Assembly (NCBI GenBank): GCA_949292375.1
Contig: CASEZG010000006.1
Location: 1-64,000, forward strand
Reading direction: 5' to 3'
DNA from: an uncultured Pseudomonadota bacterium
GTDB lineage: Bacteria; Pseudomonadota; Alphaproteobacteria; RF32; CAG-239
Length of the DNA: 64,000 nt
The first letter of the stretch is position 1. Every line of letters begins with the position of its first letter. Under the pieces are notes generated by a model. The model worked only from the letters and a program-made list of their open reading frames with translations. It was not told where the DNA came from and did no database searches. Position numbers and translations under genes: made by a program. Of the stretch, positions 41,114 through 49,187 are shown in pieces.

Positions 41114-41959
41114 TTAATAATCGTGAATGATTGACTTGGTTACGCTATCATATGTCATCAGTTCACTTAAGACCCTTTTCATATCTTTTAAGGGGATCAT
41201 ATTCGGACCGTCTGACAAGGCTTTGTCCGGATTATCGTGGGTTTCAATGAACACGGCAGCAACACCAACTGCAACAGCAGCACGAGCCAAGACCGGTGCG
41301 AACTCTCTTTGTCCGCCAGATGTTCCGCCTTGACCGCTTGGCTGTTGAACCGAGTGTGTGGCGTCAAAAATTACCGGACAACCAGTTTCTCTTGCCATTG
41401 TCGGCAATCCGCGAAAGTCTGTTACCAAAGTGTTATAACCAAAACTTGCACCGCGCTCTGTCAAACAAACGTTAGAATTTCCTGCATCTTCTGCTTTTTT
41501 TACAATATGCTTCATATCCCATGGAGCGCAGAACTGACCTTTTTTGATATTGACAACCTTACCTGTTTTGGCTGCAGCTACGACCAAATCCGTCTGACGG
41601 CACAAAAATGCCGGAATTTGCAGCATATCAACATATTGCGCAACAATACCGCACTGCTTTTTTTCGTGAACATCGGTAACAATCGGAATATTGTTATAGA
41701 GTTTCTTAATCTCTTCAAAGGTTAACATTCCTTCTTCAAGACCAACACCGCGCGCTCCGTTGATTGAGGTGCGGTTAGCTTTATCAAAAGAAGCCTTGAA
41801 AATATAGTTAATCCCGAGTTCTTTGGTAATTTCAACCATTGCTCCGGCCATATCTATCGCGTGTTGACGGCTTTCGATTTGGCAGGGTCCTGCCAATAAA
41901 GCTATCGGGAGTTTGTTGCCAATCTTAAAATTGCCAATCTCTATTGTTCTTTGTTCCAT
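41114..41959 (-). CDS. kdsA: 3-deoxy-D-manno-octulosonate 8-phosphate synthase
   Basis: KdsA condenses phosphoenolpyruvate with arabinose 5-phosphate to make Kdo-8-P, the first step to the Kdo of LPS. The 281-residue protein has LLAGPCQIES, FKASFDKANRTS, GVGLEEGL-like GVGLEEGMLTF, IVTDVHEKKQ, FDATHSVQQPSGQGG and HDNPDKALSDGPNM, covering the active site. AAGGA seven bases before ATG 41959 sets the start; the open frame runs 15 codons further. Presence of Cys11-type LAGPCQIES with the C-terminal DGPN suggests attention to the metal-dependent or independent class, which I cannot settle. It implies LPS in the outer membrane. Confidence 0.95.
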   Translation of the reverse strand: MEQRTIEIGNFKIGNKLPIALLAGPCQIESRQHAIDMAGAMVEITKELGINYIFKASFDKANRTSINGARGVGLEEGMLTFEEIKKLYNNIPIVTDVHEKKQCGIVAQYVDMLQIPAFLCRQTDLVVAAAKTGKVVNIKKGQFCAPWDMKHIVKKAEDAGNSNVCLTERGASFGYNTLVTDFRGLPTMARETGCPVIFDATHSVQQPSGQGGTSGGQREFAPVLARAAVAVGVAAVFIETHDNPDKALSDGPNMIPLKDMKRVLSELMTYDSVTKSIIHDY

Positions 41960-42033
41960 AGTCGGTTCCTTTTTACGTTTTACAGATACTGTATCTTGTA
42001 GCAAATAATCTCTTAATTAGCAATGTTTAGATA

Positions 42034-42429
42034 TTAAATTTCTACAATTTTAAGATTTTTTTGCAATTTTGCTCTGTTTTCAGCAGAAAGTTTGATATTA
42101 CACAGCAATAATTCCTGTAAGTTTGGCAAATTTGGCAAAATTTTGAGCATTTGCGGCAGAATTTTTTCATAAAAATAAGTAACACGAGCCGCATCTTCGC
42201 TGATATTCTTTTCTTTGCGATAGTTACTGGCCTGAGAGTGAAGCCAATCATTGTCTATGCTTGTTAATGGCTTAAGAGCGGTTAAACCTAATACTTCCAA
42301 TCTTGTTGCTTGAGAAAGTAAGACAATAAACCGCTCTTGTTGCGAGGGCTCGGCATTATCCAAGGTAAAGCCGAACACCTCGCAGTCATTATTTTGCAAA
42401 CCGTTTAAGCGTTCTTCAATGTTTTCCAT
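42034..42429 (-). CDS. LRR-like small protein coupled to pyrG
   Basis: The 131-residue protein starts within the pyrG stop (TGATG), so it is translated by coupling. Its first half is Asn/Gln/Glu-rich (EERLNGLQNNDCEVFGFTLD) and the C-terminus has a leucine-rich-repeat-like piece, ILPNLPNLQELLLCNIKLSA. A similar rhythm, ATRLEVLGLTALKPL, occurs near residues 41-55. It may be a degenerate LRR protein of host-interaction type or a stray accessory gene; no signal peptide is present. It separates pyrG and kdsA, which are direct neighbours in many alphaproteobacteria. Confidence 0.62.
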   Translation of the reverse strand: MENIEERLNGLQNNDCEVFGFTLDNAEPSQQERFIVLLSQATRLEVLGLTALKPLTSIDNDWLHSQASNYRKEKNISEDAARVTYFYEKILPQMLKILPNLPNLQELLLCNIKLSAENRAKLQKNLKIVEI

Positions 42430-44096
42430 CAGAGCAACCGGCTTTTATCAATTGCTGCTTTGACAAAGGAAACAAACAGAGGATGTGGCGCAAAAGGTTT
42501 GGATTTAAGTTCGGGGTGGAATTGCACACCGATAAACCACGGATGATCCGGACGCTCACAAATCTCCGGCAATTTTCCATCCGGCGATTTTCCTGCAATA
42601 ATCATTCCGGCTTGGCGTAATTGGTCCTCGTACTTAATATTAACTTCATAACGATGACGATGACGCTCAGAGATTTTATCCTTGCCATAAATTTTGCGCG
42701 CTAAAGAATCTTTGTTTAAAACAGACTCATATGCACCCAGACGCATTGTGCCGCCTAAATCCCCGTCTTTGTGGCGAATTTGTTTGGCTCCGTCTTTGTC
42801 CCATTCAGTCATTAAGCCTACTACCGGTTCGCAAGCCTTACCAAACTCGGTCGTGCCCGCAGTTTTAATTCCGGCAACATTACGCATAGTTTCAATAACG
42901 GCCAACTGCATACCAAAGCAAATGCCTAAGAAAGGAACATTATTCTCTCGTGCATATTTTATTGCCAACATTTTTCCTTCCGTTCCTCTTTCGCCAAAAC
43001 CTCCGGGAACTAAGATACCGTTAACTTCAGCCAAATAGGTCGCAGGGTCATTATGCTCTAACAGCTCAGAATCTATCCATTTAATACGAACCTTAAATTT
43101 ATTGGCAATTCCGCCATGGGTTATGGCTTCATTCAAAGACTTATAAGCCTCTAAAAGCTGCGTATATTTGCCAACAACCGCAATTTTAACCTCACCTTCC
43201 GGGCAGCGAATCGTGTTGACAATATTTTCCCATTTGCTTAAATCCGGCTCTTTGCCACAATCTAAGCCAAAATGTTTGCAGACTTGCGCATCCATTCCTT
43301 CATGAGAGTAAGCTACAGGTACCTGGTAAATGGTATCAACATCAAGTGCGGCAATAACATTATCCTCTCTAATATTGCAGAACAAAGCAATCTTGCGTTT
43401 TTCATTTTGCGGAATCGGTGTCTGAGAGCGACAAAGCAACATATCCGGCTGAATACCATATTCTTGCAACTTCTTAACAGAATGTTGGGTCGGCTTTGTT
43501 TTGAGCTCTCCTGCAGCCGGAATATAGGGCAGCAAAGTAACATGAATGAACATTATTCTGTCACGTCCCAAGTCATAAGCAACTTGACGAATCGCCTCCA
43601 AATATGGTTGTCCCTCGATATCACCAACCGTACCGCCGATTTCACACAAGACAAAATCTTCATCGGTTACATCAGAATAAATAAAGTCTTTAATCTCGTT
43701 AGTTACATGCGGAATGACCTGAATAGTTGCGCCCAGATAATCGCCATGGCGTTCCTTATCAATAACTCTTTGATAAATCTTGCCCGTGGTAATACTATCT
43801 GTGCGTTTGGCCGGCACACCTGAGAAACGCTCATAGTGACCTAAGTCCAGGTCTGCTTCCGTTCCGTCATCGGTTACAAAAACTTCACCATGTTGGTATG
43901 GACTCATGGTTCCGGGGTCTACATTTAAATAAGGGTCAAGTTTGCGTAAACGTACCTTAAAGCCCCTCGCCTGCAAAATAGATGCTAAAGATGCCGAAGC
44001 TAATCCTTTACCTAAAGATGATACGACACCTCCCGTAATAAAAATAAATTTTGCTTTCTTTGACAATACGTTATCTAGATTTGACAATTCAGTCAT
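42429..44096 (-). CDS. pyrG: CTP synthase
   Basis: CTP synthase makes CTP from UTP, ATP and glutamine. The 555-residue protein has the N-terminal synthetase domain ([49 protein letters not shown]) and a C-terminal class I glutaminase domain with the nucleophile Cys in GICFGMQ and the His-Glu in [10 protein letters not shown]. Length is normal. It lies downstream of secG after a terminator, so it probably has its own promoter within 44097-44137. Confidence 0.97.
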   Translation of the reverse strand: MTELSNLDNVLSKKAKFIFITGGVVSSLGKGLASASLASILQARGFKVRLRKLDPYLNVDPGTMSPYQHGEVFVTDDGTEADLDLGHYERFSGVPAKRTDSITTGKIYQRVIDKERHGDYLGATIQVIPHVTNEIKDFIYSDVTDEDFVLCEIGGTVGDIEGQPYLEAIRQVAYDLGRDRIMFIHVTLLPYIPAAGELKTKPTQHSVKKLQEYGIQPDMLLCRSQTPIPQNEKRKIALFCNIREDNVIAALDVDTIYQVPVAYSHEGMDAQVCKHFGLDCGKEPDLSKWENIVNTIRCPEGEVKIAVVGKYTQLLEAYKSLNEAITHGGIANKFKVRIKWIDSELLEHNDPATYLAEVNGILVPGGFGERGTEGKMLAIKYARENNVPFLGICFGMQLAVIETMRNVAGIKTAGTTEFGKACEPVVGLMTEWDKDGAKQIRHKDGDLGGTMRLGAYESVLNKDSLARKIYGKDKISERHRHRYEVNIKYEDQLRQAGMIIAGKSPDGKLPEICERPDHPWFIGVQFHPELKSKPFAPHPLFVSFVKAAIDKSRLL

Positions 44097-44137
44097 TCCT
44101 ATAATTCCTATCTATATTTCGGTTGTTTAAAAGTGAC

Positions 44138-44170
44138 AAAGGCACCAACTCTTTTGAGAGGTGCCTTATG
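44138..44170 (-). terminator. Terminator after secG
   Basis: The stem AAGGCACC (44139-44146) with GGTGCCTT (44160-44167), extended by CTC/GAG inside, lies 21 bp past the secG stop on the minus strand and is followed by a T-containing run. Confidence 0.78.
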
Positions 44171-44188
44171 TCCGATAATTTGTATCAT

Positions 44189-44506
44189 TTATTTTTCCGC
44201 TACCGGTGCGCTCGGAACCGAAGGAGCCGATGATGTTGCCGGAGCTTGCTCCAAAATGGAGGTTGGCTGCGGCTCGGCACTCTTATAATAGATTGAGAGC
44301 GAGATACTGGTTAAGAAAAATATTGTGGCTAAAATAGCTGTGGTTCGGGTCAGCATATTGCCTGTGCCGCGTGCACTCAAGATTGAGCTTGCACCGCTGC
44401 CGCCGCCCAAACCATCCAAAGCACCGCCGCCGGAACGTTGCATCAAAATCAATGCAACCAAGAAAATCGCTACCAGCAGATGAACCACTAATAAAACTGT
44501 TTCCAT
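44189..44506 (-). CDS. secG: Protein translocase subunit SecG
   Basis: SecG is the small two-helix subunit of the SecYEG channel. The protein has helix 1 (VLLVVHLLVAIFLVALILMQ), the conserved loop RSGGGALDGLGGGSGASSI and helix 2 (ATIFFLTSISLSIYY), then an Ala/Pro/Ser-rich tail as often seen in alphaproteobacteria. It lies 18 bp after tpiA with AAGGAAT as binding site, the standard tpiA-secG pair. Confidence 0.93.
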   Translation of the reverse strand: METVLLVVHLLVAIFLVALILMQRSGGGALDGLGGGSGASSILSARGTGNMLTRTTAILATIFFLTSISLSIYYKSAEPQPTSILEQAPATSSAPSVPSAPVAEK

Positions 44507-44524
44507 TATTTTTATTCCTTATTC

Positions 44525-45289
44525 TTATTTTTCACTAGCATTTTTGGCGATAGCCATAAAATCAGCAACTTTCAGGCTGGCACCGCCGATTAAGGCGCCA
44601 TCAACATCCGGCAAAGACAAAAATTCTTTGGCGTTTGAGGGTTTTACGGAACCGCCATACAAAATCTTCATTTTATTGGCGTTGCCTTTACCAATCTTCT
44701 TGGCCAAAACTTTGCGAACAGCGGCATGAACTTCCTCAACATCTTCAGCTGTCGGGGTTTTGCCTGTGCCGATAGCCCAAACAGGTTCATAAGCAATAAC
44801 CGTATCAGATGCGGTAGAATCATCGGGAACAGAACCCAAAATCTGCTCTTTGCAAACATCAATGGTTTTGCCGGCATCTCTTTGAGCTTCGGTTTCACCA
44901 ATGCAAATAACGGTTTTAAGTCCGGCAGCGTGAGCGGCAACAGCCTTTTTGCAAATCAACTCATTTGATTCGAAGTGATCTGCTCTGCGCTCAGAGTGGC
45001 CGATGATGACATAAGTGCAACCCAAGTCTTTGAGCATTAAAGGGCTGATATCTCCAGTGTGAGCACCTTTTTCCGCAAAGTGAACATCTTGTGCTCCGAG
45101 AGCAACCTTTGCTCCGCGCAATGCTTTTTTGACCGAGGCCAACAATGTGAACGGCGGGCATACCAAAAATTCGCATTCGGATTTGCCAAAAGCCTTAACT
45201 TCTTGAGCAATGCCTTTTGCCAAAGCAATGCCATCTTCCATAAGGCCGTTCATTTTCCAGTTACCTGCAATGAGTTTTTTTCTTGCCAT
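44525..45289 (-). CDS. tpiA: Triosephosphate isomerase
   Basis: TpiA interconverts dihydroxyacetone phosphate and glyceraldehyde 3-phosphate in glycolysis. The 254-residue protein has GNWKMNG with the substrate-binding Lys, IIGHSERR with the catalytic His, and AYEPVWAIGTGKTPT with the catalytic Glu, then LYGGSVKPSNA and GALIGGASL. AAGGA precedes the ATG. It heads the tpiA-secG unit, divergent from the PpiD-like gene. Confidence 0.97.
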   Translation of the reverse strand: MARKKLIAGNWKMNGLMEDGIALAKGIAQEVKAFGKSECEFLVCPPFTLLASVKKALRGAKVALGAQDVHFAEKGAHTGDISPLMLKDLGCTYVIIGHSERRADHFESNELICKKAVAAHAAGLKTVICIGETEAQRDAGKTIDVCKEQILGSVPDDSTASDTVIAYEPVWAIGTGKTPTAEDVEEVHAAVRKVLAKKIGKGNANKMKILYGGSVKPSNAKEFLSLPDVDGALIGGASLKVADFMAIAKNASEK

Positions 45290-45463
45290 GATTTATAATC
45301 CTTTACTTATAAATTTTCATTGTCGTCTTTGTAGCACAACAAAAATATATTTTCCAGCTAAAAAAACTTTTCAACACGAATATTTATAAGATTGCATAAA
45401 TTATTAAAATTACCATATAATACGGAAAGTTTGAATTTTTTGAATTTGATGGGATTTTCAATA

Positions 45464-47344
45464 ATGATAGATAAGTTAGCAAAAGCTCAGAAAAGTTGGA
45501 TGGCAAAATTGGTTTTGATTTTGACGGCTTTGAGCTTTATGTCTTTGTTCGGCGTTTCGGGATATTTGACCGGCGCGGCAAGAAACAAACCGGTTATAAA
45601 AGTTGATGAGATTAAAATTTCTCAGCAACAGTTTGCTCAGCTTTTTGAGCAAGAACAGCAGATGGCGCGCAACTTGTTCGGCGACAGCATCCAAATAAAT
45701 GATGAGATGAGAAATGCAATGTTGCAGGGTTTGGTACAAAGAGAGCTGACAAACGCCATTATTGAGAGAACCGCAGAAAAGCTTAATGTTCATATCAGTG
45801 ATGATTTGGTACGCAAAATTATTTATTCTCAGGCCGAATTTTTGGATGCTAACGGCAACTTTAGCTTGGATAGGTTGCGTATGGTTCTTTCTGCCTCAGG
45901 CTGGACCGAGCAACGTTATATCGATGCCTTGAAAAAAGATATTGTTAAACAACAGCTTATTCAAAATCCTTCAGCAAATATGAATGTGCCTGACGTTTTG
46001 CTCAACAAACTGGCTGAGGTTGAGAATATGCGCCGCGTGTTCAAATATATTGTGGTTGACCCCGCAAAGGTTAAAGTTGACCGCAAAATTTCCCCTGAAG
46101 AGATTGAGCAATATTATGCTGATTTCAGCACAAACTTTATTGAACCCGAAAAACGCGATGTCTCCTTTATTGTTTTGTCTGTAGACGAGATGGCGCAGAA
46201 TATGGTTCTTGATGATGCTGAGATTGAGGCTTATTATGCCGAGAATATTGAGCAGTTTGAGGTTCCGGAAACACGCAAAATCATGCAAATGGCTTTTGAT
46301 ACAAAAGAAGATGCTGATAAGGCATTGGCTCAGCTTAATGAGGGTAAAGACTTTTATAAGGTTGCTCAGGAAGTTGCCGGTCAAACCAAAGAAGCAACAG
46401 ATTTGGGATATGTTGCCAAAGATATGCTGATTGCCGATATGGCTGATGATATGTTTGCAGCCAAATCCGGTGATGTCTTGGGTCCCGTTAAGTCTGACTT
46501 GGGTTGGCATATTATGAAGCTGACCGATATCAAAGCCGGTTCCAAGATGGACAAAGCAAAAGCTCGGAAGAAGATTACGGATATATTGAAAAAAGAACGT
46601 GCTTATGACGAGGCTTATACCGTTGCTGCTGAGATTGAGGACAAAATCGGCGGCGGAGCTAGTTTGGATGATATTGCCAAAGAAATGAAATCTAAGGTTA
46701 TGGTTGTCAAAGGTTTGGGTGAAGACGGCAATTATGCTTCTGCGCCTAAGGGTTATGACAAGACCTTAAAATCTTCCGAATTTGTTGATACGGCTTTCTC
46801 TTATAATGTAAATGAAGTTAGCCAAATTGTGGAAACTGATGATGGCTTTGTTATTGCCAGAGTTGATAAAGTTGCCGATGCACATCCCCTGCCGGTTGAG
46901 GCTGTTAGTGGCGAAATTGAAAAAATGTGGGAGATTAACGAGCGTTCGGCTATTGCGCAAGAAATTGTCAACGATGTTATGCACGACCTTGAAAACGGCG
47001 ACAAAATTAACGAAGTTGCGCAACGTTTCGGCTTAAATGTTAAGACGACAAAACCGCTTAACCGCGGCGGCAGCTTTGAGGGATTGTCTCAATCTGCAAT
47101 GATTGAGCTGTTTCAAGAGAGCCTCGGCGAACCAAAGCTTATTACGCAAGGTGACGAAAAGATTATTGCCGTTACGGACAAAATTATCGGCAAGAACGAA
47201 AAGCCTGATGAGGAACTTGCCTTTGGCGTTGAACGTCGGGTTAAGATAGACCTTAGCCAAGATGTCGCGGCCGCTTTGGTCAATAGCTTCGGCGAAGATT
47301 ATGATGTTCGGGTGAAATATCGGCTGATTGGTTTGGCTGATTAA
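45464..47344 (+). CDS. ppiD: PpiD-like periplasmic peptidyl-prolyl isomerase/chaperone
   Basis: The 626-residue protein is anchored by one N-terminal helix (KAQKSWMAKLVLILTALSFMSL) and has a SurA_N/PpiD-type chaperone region (VIKVDEIKISQQQFAQLFEQ) and a PPIC rotamase domain (TRKIMQMAFDTKEDADKALA, KEATDLGYVAKDML, VLGPVKSDLGWHIMKLTDI). It helps outer-membrane and secreted proteins fold after Sec export. The start at 45464 follows GGGA and begins MIDKLAKAQKSW, the usual PpiD start; the frame extends 24 codons further without support. Its place divergent from tpiA-secG is common in alphaproteobacteria. Confidence 0.9.
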   Translation: MIDKLAKAQKSWMAKLVLILTALSFMSLFGVSGYLTGAARNKPVIKVDEIKISQQQFAQLFEQEQQMARNLFGDSIQINDEMRNAMLQGLVQRELTNAIIERTAEKLNVHISDDLVRKIIYSQAEFLDANGNFSLDRLRMVLSASGWTEQRYIDALKKDIVKQQLIQNPSANMNVPDVLLNKLAEVENMRRVFKYIVVDPAKVKVDRKISPEEIEQYYADFSTNFIEPEKRDVSFIVLSVDEMAQNMVLDDAEIEAYYAENIEQFEVPETRKIMQMAFDTKEDADKALAQLNEGKDFYKVAQEVAGQTKEATDLGYVAKDMLIADMADDMFAAKSGDVLGPVKSDLGWHIMKLTDIKAGSKMDKAKARKKITDILKKERAYDEAYTVAAEIEDKIGGGASLDDIAKEMKSKVMVVKGLGEDGNYASAPKGYDKTLKSSEFVDTAFSYNVNEVSQIVETDDGFVIARVDKVADAHPLPVEAVSGEIEKMWEINERSAIAQEIVNDVMHDLENGDKINEVAQRFGLNVKTTKPLNRGGSFEGLSQSAMIELFQESLGEPKLITQGDEKIIAVTDKIIGKNEKPDEELAFGVERRVKIDLSQDVAAALVNSFGEDYDVRVKYRLIGLAD

Positions 47345-47363
47345 AGTACCCTCTTCTCTTCTT

Positions 47364-47397
47364 AAAATACCTCGTAAAAAAGCGAGGTATTTTTTTT
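47364..47397 (+). terminator. Terminator after ppiD
   Basis: An 11-bp stem (AAAATACCTCG with CGAGGTATTTT) with an 8-base loop, ending in T8. Confidence 0.92.
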
Positions 47398-47562
47398 GGC
47401 TTTTTTGTCTAGACACTATTGAATAAATATGCTATTATCCTTGCTATGTGAAAAATTAGTATGTTGATTATGGTGATGTTGAGGCAAAACTCTTGAGTTT
47501 TATTTAAGACTTTTGCAAACTGATTTTTCATTTTTTTTGAAAATATGTTGAACTAAAAAATA

Positions 47563-47934
47563 ATGAAAATGAAAAATTTTGTAAAAAAAGCCGCTCAAAT
47601 TCTTACTGCGGCAGTGGTATTATTTTTTATTTATGCCGGTTATTTGTTTATGATGACAGGTAGCTGGCGCGGTATGGAAGCTTTTACCTCTTCTCTCTTT
47701 GAGGAGGATTTAGATGTAGCTCCGACCGTAACAATTAAATCTGTTTCCGGCGGCTTCTTGAGCTGGAGCAGAGAAGTTGAATTAGAAAACGGGCAAAAAA
47801 TATACTTCCATCGGGACAAAAACCCGAGCGCATGGAGGTTAGAAAAAGGCGATGAAATCGCCGTTTTTATCAGCCCTAGCGAACTAGAAAAAAACAAAAG
47901 CGCTTATTTCTGCGGTGCTTTTGAAAAAAGGTGA
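47563..47934 (+). CDS. Small membrane-anchored protein, unknown
   Basis: The 123-residue protein has one N-terminal helix (residues 10-31) followed by a small soluble domain of beta character (VAPTVTIKSVSGGFLSWSRE, VELENGQKIYFHRDKN, LEKGDEIAVFISP), facing the periplasm if the basic N-terminus stays inside. No ribosome binding site is evident before the ATG AAA ATG start, so either Met could be used. It lies alone between two terminators. The family is not recognised. Confidence 0.65.
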   Translation: MKMKNFVKKAAQILTAAVVLFFIYAGYLFMMTGSWRGMEAFTSSLFEEDLDVAPTVTIKSVSGGFLSWSREVELENGQKIYFHRDKNPSAWRLEKGDEIAVFISPSELEKNKSAYFCGAFEKR

Positions 47935-47958
47935 ATAAGTCATACAATTGCAGAAAAC

Positions 47959-47995
47959 AAAACCCCTTCGTCGTGATGACCGAAGGGGTTTCTCT
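47959..47995. terminator. Bidirectional terminator
   Basis: A perfect 11-bp stem AACCCCTTCG(T)/CGAAGGGGTT with a 10-base loop lies between the plus-strand gene ending at 47934 and the minus-strand gene ending at 48013, with A-rich left and T-rich right flanks. Confidence 0.92.
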
Positions 47996-48012
47996 TTTTA
48001 TAATAAGTTTTT

Positions 48013-48585
48013 TTATTCAATGCAGCAATCTACGGCTTTGCGGACAAAGGCTTTCATCTTTGCCAAAGCACCTTTCGGAGCTTCAGCCTCCCTCTCTTCT
48101 GCCGTAGCTTCGTTGACTTTGGCTGTCAGCTTTTTGACCGTTTCAACATCGTCTTTTATCCACTTAACATCGTCAACATTGAGCATATTCATATTTAAGC
48201 CCCAGAACAGGCAATAAAGATCATAAGCCTTATTAAACAAATCATAAGCTTGTTCCTTATTACCCAAGCTTTGCTGCTTGGTACCAACTTCCATCAAACG
48301 CATAGATGAAGCCAGCAAGTGCTTAGATATACACCAAACTTCGCCCTCATAAGCCGGAATAACCTTCTGCATAAGGGTTTTGCGAGTTTCCCTAATCTCT
48401 TCAATCAGGTCATAAAAGGAAGTCTTGCCCGTTTTAGCCCCTGAAAACATCAAGTGCTCCTCAATGGAAATCAGGTTCATAATCGCAATTGTCAAATCCT
48501 GATCCGAAGACAAATCTTTAGGATTTACTTTTTTTGAACTATCAATTCTTTCTACAAATTCCTTCACACTTTTAGCTTTGTTCAT
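48013..48585 (-). CDS. Conserved helical protein of unknown function, paired with membrane protein
   Basis: The 190-residue, mostly helical protein carries the block VNPKDLSSDQDLTIAIMNLI, SIEEHLMFSGAKTGK, and EGEVWCISKHLLASSMRLME followed by VGTKQQSLGNKEQAYDLFNK, a TPR-like helix pair. I recall closely similar blocks in uncharacterised proteins of candidate-phyla (Patescibacteria) genomes, not checked. No signal peptide is present; one Cys lies in the VWCISKH motif and a CC pair near the C-terminus. The start at ATG 48585 is six bases after AGGAG; the ATG two codons earlier abuts that site. The AGGAG overlaps the stop of the upstream membrane gene, so both are co-translated. Confidence 0.7.
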   Translation of the reverse strand: MNKAKSVKEFVERIDSSKKVNPKDLSSDQDLTIAIMNLISIEEHLMFSGAKTGKTSFYDLIEEIRETRKTLMQKVIPAYEGEVWCISKHLLASSMRLMEVGTKQQSLGNKEQAYDLFNKAYDLYCLFWGLNMNMLNVDDVKWIKDDVETVKKLTAKVNEATAEEREAEAPKGALAKMKAFVRKAVDCCIE

Positions 48586-48594
48586 TTTCATCTC

Positions 48595-49128
48595 CTAAAA
48601 ATTATATAATTCGGCACCTGTTTCCTGACAAATCGGGAAATAATAGAAATAAGCACTTGCCAAAAACAAAGCAACAACCGGGACAACAACTTTTTCAAAC
48701 GGGAAATGCGCGTGCCCACCATTTTTGGCTTTCATCCACTGATAAAAGTCCGAAGACCAAATCAAGACCAAAGCACCGACAATCGTGCTAAACAAGAATG
48801 GATCAAGGTATAAAATACCAATGACTTCCGAGTGATACTCAAGTTCGCTGATGTACATAAAGCCAATCATAGCTACGGAAACAATAATTATAGTCCAATC
48901 GCGCCCCTTAAAATTCCAGCCTTTTTTATCAAACCACTTAATGCACCAGAAGCCGAGCAAGGTTAAAAATGCACCGGCCCAAACGCCGACGACACTATCG
49001 TCCACGCCTAAAGAACGCGCAATTTCCAAGGAAGCACCGACGGCAATGGTACAAACCGCGCAAGCCGGATTAGCATAAGCCGGAAAAGTTACAGCCAACA
49101 AAAGTAACAAACATAAAACAAAAGCCAT
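48595..49128 (-). CDS. Membrane protein with periplasmic CxxC, unknown
   Basis: The 177-residue protein has a cleavable signal (AYA) directly followed by NPACAVCTIAVGASLE with Cys23 and Cys26, then SLGVDDSVVGVWAGAFLTLL, and four or so membrane helices with loops containing KWFDKKGWNFKGRDW and KAKNGGHAHFPFEKV. A CxxC just after the cleavage site and a His-rich loop suggest a redox or metal site at the membrane. I recall similar proteins in candidate-phyla genomes, without assigned function. It is followed by the helical partner gene with overlapping signals and preceded by a SulP transporter gene. Confidence 0.72.
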   Translation of the reverse strand: MAFVLCLLLLLAVTFPAYANPACAVCTIAVGASLEIARSLGVDDSVVGVWAGAFLTLLGFWCIKWFDKKGWNFKGRDWTIIIVSVAMIGFMYISELEYHSEVIGILYLDPFLFSTIVGALVLIWSSDFYQWMKAKNGGHAHFPFEKVVVPVVALFLASAYFYYFPICQETGAELYNF

Positions 49129-49187
49129 TTTCTTAATCCTTTCATTTAATTTGTTATCATTATTGCTTAAATTGATTAAAAATCAAC

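Noticed and set aside
47959-47995. CRISPR-like or attachment repeat at the strong palindromes
   Set aside because: Each strong palindrome sits once between convergent genes with flanking T/A runs, fitting terminators; no spaced repeat array was found anywhere.
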